A stretch of 64,000 nucleotides of DNA, taken from assembly GCA_019648995.1 (NCBI GenBank), contig BLXT01007308.1, positions 1,893,184 to 1,957,183 of the forward strand, written 5' to 3'. The stretch comes from Plakobranchus ocellatus (taxonomy: Eukaryota > Mollusca > Gastropoda > Plakobranchidae). The translations under genes and the position numbers were made by a program. Shown in pieces: positions 62,901-64,000 of this stretch; within the stretch, counting starts at the first letter, position 1; each line of letters opens with the position of its first letter. A model generated the notes under the pieces. The model was given only the letters and a program-made list of their open reading frames with translations. It was not told the DNA's origin and did no database searches.

Positions 62901-63366
62901 TTTGTCTATCTTCTGCTTTCTCGTGTTTCTGCCTCTTTCTCTCAAATCCTCCTGATCTGTGTTTGTCTTCACTCTCCATCTCCTCACTCTCTCTCTTTCT
63001 CTCATTTTGTCAATTGCTTAATGAGGGAAATTTGTGCATTTAGTTAACGTAACGCTGCTGATATATTAAAGTCAAATTAAAGTCTTATAGCTATATAAAA
63101 AAGACCAGACATTTTTTGAATTTAAAGTGCCTATTTTTCATATTTTCCATTTACGAAATTGACTTATTAGAAAGGCTTTCAAGATAAAACAGTAAAAAGT
63201 GTCATTAAATGTGTGCTCCATTTACTGAAGCTTAAAGTGTTAAATGTTTATCTGAAAAACTAGATGTCTTTGTTTGCTTCTGCCCTGATGATCTTGAGAA
63301 AAAAGATGCAGAAACTGTGGTTCCATCAAAGGTTGCAAAAGATGTTCAAAAGCTTGGTTACAAGTG
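3829..63366 (+). CDS. Giant double Roco protein gene (LRR-pseudoRoc-COR + LRR-EF-hand-LRR-Roc-COR-TIR), partial at 3' end
   Basis: Fifty-three exons can be joined in a single open frame of 7,703 nt (about 2,567 codons), listed block by block below. Almost all introns have GT-AG ends, and the phase of each donor matches the next acceptor. Roco proteins are GTPases whose Roc (Ras-of-complex) domain is always followed by a COR dimerisation domain, often with LRRs in front. Here LRR-Roc-COR occurs twice, which is unusual. The first Roc has lost its GTP-binding residues; the second keeps all of them. The frame is open at 3829 just after an acceptor-like AG, and the first ATG is codon 5 (3841), so either translation starts there behind an untranslated first exon or more coding sequence lies upstream. 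The last visible exon ends in phase 2 at 63366, so the gene continues beyond the window. Two adjacent genes remain possible, but no stop codon separates the halves. Residue numbers below count from 3829. Confidence 0.8.
5255..6830 (-). mobile_element. RTE-type LINE, family A, copy 1, truncated at 5' end
   Basis: On the minus strand the frames give reverse-transcriptase text: RQGYVMSPDLFNLYSEIILR, RYADDTVLIAES (the YADD active site, in the frame 5894-6166), MGLSLNVKKTGCMVISK, and the element's C-terminal end (HICRHKGVEHLANTGKIEGK, FEWRNMIANVCSRQRPEEEE; frame 5260-5532). The endonuclease half is missing, so it is 5'-truncated, as is usual for LINEs. Several shifts and stops break the RT. The 3' end finishes in GAA-type repeats. 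It lies in intron 1, antisense to the host gene. Confidence 0.88.
7177..9761 (+). CDS. Exons 2-6: first leucine-rich repeat block of the Roco protein
   Basis: Exons are 7177-7265, 7532-7673, 8654-8718, 9154-9277 and 9675-9761. The translation starts with a charged linker (RKELFEEEYERNGETPPEHF, residues about 312-331) and goes into leucine-rich repeats: LFTLNLNGIDQLTDLL, MNLKKLLLNGCLNLTDQALK, FPTLQMLELNACRNITEKGL and CPALQNLSIMGTNVSLIP. The spacing and the Cys/Asn positions resemble the cysteine-containing LRR type in the middle of the block. Three introns interrupt the repeats near the same LRR position, as is common for LRR genes. Exon 6 (MDTKIPKGSIQWAGSSV) is less clearly LRR and may be the cap. 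LRR blocks in Roco proteins normally act as recognition or autoregulatory surfaces in front of Roc. Confidence 0.75.
10274..10303. other. Assembly gap followed by a poly-C run
   Basis: Thirteen N (10274-10286) are followed by seventeen C (10287-10303). It is in intron 6. Likely a sequencing artefact at a homopolymer or gap edge. Confidence 0.9.
10519..14332 (+). CDS. Exons 7-10: degenerate Roc (pseudo-GTPase) domain
   Basis: Exons are 10519-10730, 11517-11645, 11996-12174 and 14212-14332. The region sits between LRRs and a COR domain, where Roc belongs, and keeps the hydrophobic strand pattern: RKVVIL (P-loop strand), QYNIFEVEAF (G3 strand), GGSIILIACKP, CPDVLILLAEI (G4 strand) and LECLDFKGQQGLG. 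The nucleotide-binding motifs are gone. The P-loop position reads REAYVTET (residues 496-503) instead of GxxxxGKT; the DxxGQ position reads EVEAF; the THxD position reads EITE. It should therefore not bind or hydrolyse GTP in the usual way and may serve as a structural or dimerisation copy. The start of exon 9 is a choice: 11996 and 12044 are both in-frame acceptors, and I prefer 11996 because the extra 16 residues look coding. Confidence 0.65.
12500..13175 (-). mobile_element. RTE-type LINE, family B, 3' fragment
   Basis: The minus strand encodes the C-terminal part of an RTE reverse transcriptase: INEVKLKQREKFKYLGTIIS, RKRALQCYIESVLMYGCEAW, LEATEMWFLRRMLRI (frame 12783-13133), and further left GHVMRREK, KLEGKRSRGR and WDLWRDMIANA in another frame. 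It is distinct from family A. Only the end of ORF2 remains and it contains frameshifts. It sits in intron 9 next to a large CT/TATC microsatellite block. Confidence 0.85.
13329..13845. repeat. CT and TATC microsatellite block
   Basis: A CT-rich stretch (13329-13460) runs into about 35 copies of the tetranucleotide CTAT (about 13470-13612), broken by two N at 13537-13538, and then more CT-rich DNA (to about 13845). Frames through it encode only Ser/Leu/Tyr/Ile low complexity and are not genes. The array length in the assembly is probably unreliable. Confidence 0.95.
15141..15236. repeat. 48-bp tandem duplication
   Basis: The unit starting actgttttttgagaagcaag at 15141 recurs at 15189, with only a few differences over the two copies. 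The near identity suggests a recent local duplication inside intron 10. Confidence 0.85.
15294..20605 (+). CDS. Exons 11-18: first COR domain
   Basis: Exons are 15294-15416, 16038-16166, 16555-16755, 17842-17979, 18669-18775, 19005-19120, 19742-19920 and 20434-20605. The first exons give an amphipathic helix region (IKALVPWVHCEWEESLKEVF), then a winged-helix-like segment (LTSLLKRQGILLSVPPHML). The COR-B half is clear by comparison with the second COR in this gene: NFLPAMPALFMSKLLR matches FDYLPAGLFNRGQ, VFQPLCVWKTGFLVR matches HQFSDSSLIWKRGSYLKK, MDIKIRP matches LTVKAYGPRP, and ITFPCPECAQF matches FYLPCPDCMS. COR domains mediate Roco dimerisation and control the GTPase cycle. The exon 14 donor (TTG then gtggat, 17980) and exon 18 donor (gtctga, 20606) are weak, so those ends are the least certain. 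Confidence 0.7.
17057..17658. mobile_element. MITE-like element with terminal inverted repeats
   Basis: The left end (about 17063-17095: gatgcgtcacaactag..., ending gcataaggtacc) is matched by the reverse complement of the right end (about 17617-17653: gatgcatcaccacgag..., ending gcataaggtaca). About 24 of 32 positions agree, and the flanking atatg also mirrors. The interior of about 530 bp is AT-rich with no coding capacity. This fits a non-autonomous DNA transposon. I could not fix a clear target-site duplication or superfamily. It lies in intron 13. Confidence 0.6.
20606..23019. other. Intron 18: minisatellite, orphan open frame and a degenerate repeat
   Basis: Besides the minisatellite it contains an open frame 21663-21940 flanked by acceptor-like and donor-like sites, which does not fit the host phases, and a block at about 22480-22830. 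In that block the motif atcatcgcctaagt occurs twice (about 22633 and 22688), between CT-rich DNA and a short A-run. No recognised gene. Confidence 0.5.
20701..20900. repeat. 40-bp minisatellite with gatcca units
   Basis: Five units begin at 20701, 20741, 20781, 20822 and 20862, each starting gatcca and followed by a variant of atgactgaattcaa and an AT-rich tail ending in aagttgtg. The spacing is 40, 40, 41 and 40 bases. It lies in intron 18. Confidence 0.85.
23020..23551 (+). CDS. Exons 19-20: Cys-rich module after the first COR domain
   Basis: Exon 20 (23473-23551) is well supported: acceptor CAG, donor gtgagt, and a translation CFYCGRDDEEPCLRC followed by CSQCLRHFA with spaced CxxC pairs that suggest zinc binding. 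That frame also runs into exon 21 in phase 0. It needs an incoming phase of 2, which exon 18 (phase 1 out) does not give. A small exon 23020-23128 (acceptor cacag; EGCVIPQHNFCYQSAASK, ending REMDPPEK) restores the frame, but its donor (gtttgt) is poor, so I call it tentative. Together with CPEC and KCPTHKN from exon 18 the segment could form a zinc ribbon that caps the COR domain. Confidence 0.45.
23175..23272. repeat. 49-bp tandem duplication
   Basis: The segment starting gaatgttttgacaacggtga at 23175 recurs at 23224 with several changes (gaatgttctgaccacggtaa), both followed by aataagatatca. It is older than the 15141 duplication. It lies between exons 19 and 20. Confidence 0.75.
24219..31297 (+). 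CDS. Exons 21-27: beta-rich region of unknown fold
   Basis: Exons are 24219-24454, 24983-25112, 25732-25869, 27975-28104, 28367-28468, 30350-30405 and 31108-31297, all with good splice sites and consistent phases. The translation (about residues 1143-1469) is full of alternating hydrophobic segments, turns and aromatic residues (GCVYFYKRGHSMQMLDPM, FYWDQLVVTALKSGNFYIHL, KRVQIIIQLKEKEVYREEI, GWYMKFDLNTGKPGIYILH, SFFTVGSTLEVKDGNEVHP), which suggests beta-sandwich or similar repeats. I do not recognise a family. The end is charged and probably flexible (FEKSEKDRLSMRPKLQSQGA) before LLARCLEKCTFFTFPS. Exon 23 could start at 25681 instead (in-frame ATG, after a polypyrimidine-AG), but the acceptor at 25730-25731 looks stronger. 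Confidence 0.6.
25905..26105 (-). mobile_element. Candidate tRNA-derived SINE
   Basis: A GC-rich block in AT-rich DNA. Read on the minus strand it starts GCGGCCGAGC, then has TGGCTCAACTG, which fits the A box of the RNA polymerase III promoter, followed by GGGTCGCGGCATCGC and TTCCCGCGCC, which resembles the end of a B-box region. Downstream there is a hairpin (9-bp stem, 25982-25990 with 25998-26006) and a perfect 22-bp palindrome (25939-25960, core GGTAATTAATTACC). It is in intron 23. No poly-A tail is obvious, so the call is tentative. Confidence 0.45.
26106..27974. other. Rest of intron 23; no recognised gene
   Basis: The composition from about 26450 to 27720 differs from neighbouring introns (more balanced bases, CA-rich patches near 27010-27045). 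An open frame at 26778-27104 has no resemblance to a known family. It may be degraded mobile DNA. Confidence 0.4.
28469..30349. other. Intron 25, 1.9 kb; nothing recognised
   Basis: AT-rich sequence with short open frames only. I see no repeat structure, RNA gene or coding similarity. Confidence 0.5.
31445..31705 (+). mobile_element. RTE-type LINE, family A, 3' fragment in sense orientation
   Basis: The frame 31481-31705 (HICRYKSLEHLANTGKTEGK, ESLNSRAIGNGSNKNFIKLT, FDWRNMIDK) is the same C-terminal end as copy 1 at 5260-5532 (HICRHKGVEHLANTGKIEGK). Only about 260 bp remain. It lies in intron 27 in the same direction as the gene. Confidence 0.85.
31798..38128 (+). CDS. Exons 28-33: unrecognised mostly helical region
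   Basis: Exons are 31798-31875, 35504-35614, 36085-36263, 36502-36600, 37061-37129 and 38021-38128. The frame is open and phases agree. The predicted sequence (residues about 1470-1684) begins YARQTHMREIAERSFYNDGK, continues through NALLLLPKLISKEDLLVPSQ, and has one strongly hydrophobic stretch, GGFLILWAWSLLLLRLQ, near residue 1585 that is long enough to be a membrane segment but could be a buried helix, since the surrounding protein looks cytosolic. It ends with helices (KSLVKGIDKVEELTPKQ, FRSLVQAVSNALFLGLGEGF). No domain name can be given. The 3.6-kb intron before 35504 contains a LINE. Confidence 0.6.
32290..33760 (+). mobile_element. Decayed LINE, family C, reverse transcriptase part
   Basis: Sense-strand fragments include YGVRQGCVLSS (frame 33205-33390), the RT segment that precedes the YADD region, followed in shifted frames by NIMRKLEECLK and a degenerate active site, and upstream fragments such as RRLQYMQELFDEQRNKID and RIPTDMAKS. 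The element has many stops and frameshifts. The order of the fragments fits a LINE ORF2 in the host gene's direction within intron 28. Confidence 0.65.
33761..34849. other. Unassigned stretch between two LINE pieces, with an assembly gap
   Basis: No coding similarity is visible. It holds 18 N (34494-34511) followed by eight G. It may be a later insertion that split the LINE around it. Confidence 0.4.
34494..34519. other. Assembly gap followed by a poly-G run
   Basis: Eighteen N (34494-34511) with GGG before and eight G after, in intron 28. Same pattern as the gap at 10274. Confidence 0.9.
34850..35425 (+). mobile_element. Decayed LINE 3' end, probably the tail of family C
   Basis: The sense strand reads GPLAWFFGHTMSREGN and AITKIEGKRSTQLDG, which match the C-terminal end of RTE-like ORF2 proteins (FGHVMRRE ... 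KxEGKRSRGR). Linking it with 32290-33760 is inference from order and strand. Confidence 0.6.
37508..37615. repeat. Dispersed repeat, copy 1
   Basis: The stretch cacaaactggccaaatcaat, with gcttgtct and agaacaag following, resembles segments near 47573 and 47682. It lies in intron 32. Identity is moderate. Confidence 0.4.
38444..42684 (+). CDS. Exons 34-36: second leucine-rich repeat block
   Basis: Exons are 38444-38558, 41604-41789 and 42386-42684. About six repeats of the typical short LRR are visible: FIYSLSLSNNNIKEIPSSLF, LPHLKDLDLSCNQLVELPDE, CSELTSINVFDNQLRTLPEG, LKNLQRLYAQFLHLRSLPEN, LTELRNLSLNGNCFKILPDS and LTKLTNLSLNG. Introns fall just before the LxxLP segment, the usual place. The last exon goes on to KDHFEDFLKGNNLHRWLERYDQ, after which the genomic frame meets a stop. 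To reach the next exon in phase 0 the exon must end at 42684 with a GC rather than GT donor, or a small exon has been missed. The first intron of the block hosts an antisense LINE. Confidence 0.8.
39185..41140 (-). mobile_element. RTE-type LINE, family A, copy 2, lacking its 3' end
   Basis: Minus-strand sequence runs parallel to copy 3: the EN/RT linker, the endonuclease end (NKIVYIPIQNRFQNAIKTSK, GADCDSDYIPVMCEFQIK; frame 40023-40274), the upstream EN text (MHSLHQKGKLENGWQEKDRL, TLIYSGGRTHERSRGI) and then about 350 bp more at the 5' side (40790-41140) that copy 3 lacks. The RT and 3' end are missing. It is in intron 34, antisense to the gene. Confidence 0.82.
42685..44001. other. Candidate GC-AG intron between LRR block and EF-hand exon
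   Basis: The preceding coding frame needs to end in phase 0 to join GAC CGC TCA at 44002. The only in-frame solution I found is CAG then gctaga at 42685. The acceptor attatag is normal. The joined protein reads LERYDQDRSSIFQFF, which looks natural. No repeat or gene was recognised inside. Confidence 0.4.
44002..44131 (+). CDS. Exon 37: EF-hand calcium-binding loop within the LRR region
   Basis: The acceptor is attatag and the donor follows GACCCAG. The translation DRSSIFQFFDEDTNGTLDSK contains a perfect 12-residue EF-hand loop, DEDTNGTLDSKE (residues about 1894-1905): Asp at positions 1 and 3, Asn at 5, Gly at 6, Leu at 8 and Glu at 12. Flanking residues are helical and hydrophobic (SIFQFF before, IGKLNAIMFHIF after), as in a real EF-hand. 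With the end of the previous exon it reads LERYDQ-DRSSIFQFF, so a second, degenerate EF-hand may precede it. Calcium binding by a Roco protein would be expected from family knowledge of the loop; it is not shown here. Confidence 0.8.
44732..45500 (+). CDS. Exons 38-39: last LRRs and hinge into the Roc domain
   Basis: Exons are 44732-44926 and 45335-45500. LRRs resume right after the EF-hand: LPNLEYLSLQYHGLVSIPEN, LTKLHTLILGCNPNLLTIS and LKRLELEGCPRLKTPPKEI. They are followed by the hinge helix TFAYLRRLLSGSVTCKRTKL, which in Roco proteins joins LRRs to Roc, and then by the P-loop strand LMLVGLGGAGKT. The exon ends two bases into the Ser codon that follows GKT (donor gtgctt at 45501). Exon 39 is shared with the Roc domain entry below. 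Confidence 0.85.
45335..49029 (+). CDS. Exons 39-44: intact Roc GTPase domain
   Basis: Exons are 45335-45500, 46350-46417, 46634-46734, 47288-47434, 48143-48232 and 48923-49029. All motifs of a Roc domain are present in order: P-loop GLGGAGKTS (residues 2040-2048), switch-like ELTIGEEITDGIDICPW, G3 WDFAGQTVYYNTH (DFAGQ 2092-2096), FFLSDRAVYLLLWNIRLG, the Roco-type G4 VVGTHVDQ (THVD 2149-2152) and G5 FVSSHTGQGI. It should bind and slowly hydrolyse GTP, with the following COR domain as its dimerisation partner. The Gln after Gly in G3 is kept. The helix KVPGVWLSLEKSL leads into COR. The sequence looks functional with no stops or shifts. Confidence 0.92.
47573..47800. repeat. Dispersed repeat, two tandem copies
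   Basis: The segments at about 47573-47660 and 47682-47800 resemble each other and 37508-37615 (cacaaa..ccaa..aatgctt..tca..gtaagaaca pattern; later ttatcttgcatcatagcttt beside tatatctggcattataaact). They lie in intron 42. Confidence 0.4.
49860..60863 (+). CDS. Exons 45-50: second, canonical COR domain
   Basis: Exons are 49860-49938, 51159-51305, 55447-55611, 56120-56218, 59911-60005 and 60716-60863. The product follows the COR consensus along its whole length: a winged-helix part (VNQAVQFLHALGSVQHF, VVINPQWIVDVMASVV, LKHSDLGKVWKEYKSNLHKW, MLKLTEEFDLTFPLKDEQ, LVPCLLPEKKPEFTWPEFE) and then COR-B (KFDYLPAGLFNRGQVRLHQF, SLIWKRGSYLKKN, SELTVKAYGPRPENIVLLVH, FYLPCPDCMSM). The Pro-Gln-Trp and PxLLPE signatures are diagnostic. 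COR dimerises and couples nucleotide state to the rest of the protein. The intron 51306-55446 contains a nearly full-length antisense LINE, and the intron 56219-59910 is 3.7 kb with GA-rich repeats and a dispersed repeat. Confidence 0.92.
51915..52030. repeat. CT-rich microsatellite
   Basis: A nearly pure CT tract (about 51918-51960) followed by pyrimidine-rich DNA. Frames on both strands here are low complexity. Confidence 0.9.
52285..55070 (-). mobile_element. RTE-type LINE, family A, copy 3, nearly full length
   Basis: Minus-strand order from 55070 down: an apurinic-like endonuclease (TLIYSGEHTREIDIGILFD, VYAPTSYSEDIEDEKF; then MGDFNVKVGDERVVDVVGPS, NDFTITNTWYQNHPRQQWIW, NKVDYILIQK, GADCDSDHIPVM in frame 54108-54656), reverse transcriptase pieces (CFNNHSKAFDKVRHVELF, RYADDTV with a stop just after it, MGLSLNVKKTECMVISKE, KFKYLGYLITSDDRCTREIN) and the C-terminal end. 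The 3' end finishes in TGATGATGATGAA repeats, as is usual for RTE elements. Frameshifts between EN pieces and stops in RT make it inactive. It lies in intron 46. Confidence 0.9.
56881..57225. repeat. GA-rich microsatellite blocks
   Basis: Two GA tracts (about 56881-56940 and 57085-57225) separated by about 140 bp of AT-rich sequence. Purine-rich strand throughout, in intron 48. Confidence 0.9.
57648..57850 (+). mobile_element. SINE-like dispersed repeat, copy 1
   Basis: It shares long identical stretches with 60147-60355, including ggcaaactacctcataatgc, catatgccaagaacaatcag and ctactcctggtt. Both copies end in a T-rich run after a ...gcttnga.aagcat.gga..cac hairpin-like tail. No coding potential. 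The orientation given is only relative. Confidence 0.65.
57851..59910. other. Second part of intron 48; a GC-richer block of unknown origin
   Basis: The part 58930-59860 is richer in G and C than the surroundings and contains local inverted repeats (for example aggtat ... atacct around 59709-59729). A frame at 59600-59806 on the minus strand has no family I recognise. It may be an old insertion. Confidence 0.35.
60147..60355 (+). mobile_element. SINE-like dispersed repeat, copy 2
   Basis: Homologous to 57648-57850 in the same orientation. It carries about 19 extra bases (gcagcaaggaaagcaatggc region) that copy 1 lacks. It lies in intron 49. Confidence 0.65.
61471..62822 (+). CDS. Exons 51-52: linker after the second COR domain
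   Basis: Exons are 61471-61588 and 62730-62822. Acceptors are tttttttcag and ctttttcag, donors gtgaga and gttagt. The translation reads VLKDPHMFSASIIRRATELK, then FLQCLKYFHTISITDLHA, and LMPPDSSLDFDLHLVQAVRG to LKELQENVSA. It begins as the tail of the COR-type sequence (following CPDCMSM) and ends in an amphipathic helix that leads to the TIR-like segment. I recognise no separate domain. Confidence 0.7.
63264..63366 (+). CDS. Exon 53: start of a TIR-like domain
   Basis: The exon begins after a weak acceptor (ctag) in phase 1 and ends at donor gtaaat in phase 2. It reads DVFVCFCPDDLEKKDAETVV then PSKVAKDVQKLGYKW. This matches the first strand, box 1 loop and helix A of TIR domains (xDVFISYxxxD ... 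FVxxLxxxLxxxGYxVW). TIR domains work as signalling adaptors or NAD-cleaving enzymes. The catalytic Glu and boxes 2 and 3 would lie past the window's end, so adaptor versus enzyme cannot be decided, and a related flavodoxin-like fold is possible. Confidence 0.6.
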
Positions 63367-64000
63367 GTAAATATGCATTTTAGTACACATTCTATTGTTT
63401 ATTTATTTCTTATTGACTTATTTAAATGATATGTGAGGGTGTCTGAGAAACTCATTAGGCTGCACATAAGCTATTATTGGGACCTAGACTTAAACAGGCA
63501 ATGAAGGTCAATCATGTTCAAACTTGAGCAGAGGTCAGATCATTATTCTATATATGTTTCAACTTTTTCTGTGTAAGTTTCAATGTGATTAAAGCTTATG
63601 AATTAGTAAATTTTAAATTTTGTAACAGGGCAAATCAAGCAAAATTTTAAAATTTATGTCAATTTATTGTTTTGAAAATTCCAAAAGTACCCTCTTTGAA
63701 TGGTAGGCTTATAAGTTATCATGCAATGACATCATATATCAATGGAAAGGGAAATTCCTCTGTTTTTCATTTTCATTCATGATTGGTGTGCATTGAACTA
63801 GTACAGTTCTACATAAGCAGTGCATATCTGTTAATAAACTAAGTTTATCACTTCACATGCCTCTCAAGCATTTTCTGATTTGGTCATTCTTGCAAGTTTT
63901 GTGCCTTTACACTGTCATGATTCGGGCTAGAAATAAGATATCTTAAAATTTGAAGACTGAAATGATCAGAACATCTTAGCCACAGCGTGATACAAATGTC

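Noticed and set aside
3829-63366. Assignment as an LRRK2 or MFHAS1 orthologue
   Set aside because: No kinase, WD40 or ankyrin part is seen, and the double Roc-COR, EF-hand and TIR-like end do not match those proteins, so no gene symbol is given.
1-64000. tRNA or rRNA genes, CRISPR arrays and virus-like elements
   Set aside because: Looked for on both strands. Nothing beyond the tRNA-like SINE candidate and LINE fragments could be supported.

Overview
The window looks like a draft-assembly piece of an AT-rich animal genome: short exons with GT-AG introns of about 0.1-4 kb, long CT/GA and TATC microsatellites, and RTE-type LINEs. It also holds three runs of N (10274-10286, 13537-13538, 34494-34511). 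The style of the protein and of the repeats suggests an invertebrate, most likely a mollusc, but nothing here fixes the species.

Nearly all recognisable host coding sequence belongs to one plus-strand gene. I could chain 53 exons from 3829 to 63366 in one uninterrupted reading frame of about 2,567 codons with matching intron phases at every junction. One exon (23020-23128) and one junction (a possible GC-AG intron at 42685-44001) are tentative. The gene runs off the right edge of the window. It encodes a giant Roco-family protein (LRR-Roc-COR) in which the Roc-COR unit occurs twice. The order is: a Ser/Lys/Pro-rich N-terminal tail (3829-4753); a first LRR block (7177-9761); a Roc-like domain that has lost its nucleotide-binding motifs (10519-14332); a first COR domain (15294-20605); a Cys-rich module (23020-23551); about 540 residues I do not recognise (24219-38128); a second LRR block (38444-42684); a canonical EF-hand calcium loop (44002-44131); further LRRs (44732-45500); an intact Roc GTPase domain (45335-49029); a second, textbook COR domain (49860-60863); a linker (61471-62822); and the start of a TIR-like domain (63264-63366).

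The likely design is a multidomain scaffold: one active GTPase/COR dimerisation module, one inactive copy, leucine-rich recognition surfaces, a calcium-sensing loop and a signalling tail. An immune or cell-death signalling role would fit LRR plus TIR, but that is inference.

The introns carry old mobile DNA. One RTE LINE family occurs three times antisense to the gene (5255-6830, 39185-41140, 52285-55070) and once as a sense 3' fragment (31445-31705). A second RTE LINE tail lies at 12500-13175 and a broken sense LINE at 32290-33760 plus 34850-35425. There is an inverted-repeat MITE-like element (17057-17658), a tRNA-like SINE candidate (25905-26105), a pair of about 200-bp dispersed repeats (57648-57850, 60147-60355), a 40-bp minisatellite (20701-20900) and smaller tandem duplications. 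Region 1-3828 holds only simple repeats and no gene I can support. I saw no tRNA, rRNA, CRISPR or virus-like element.
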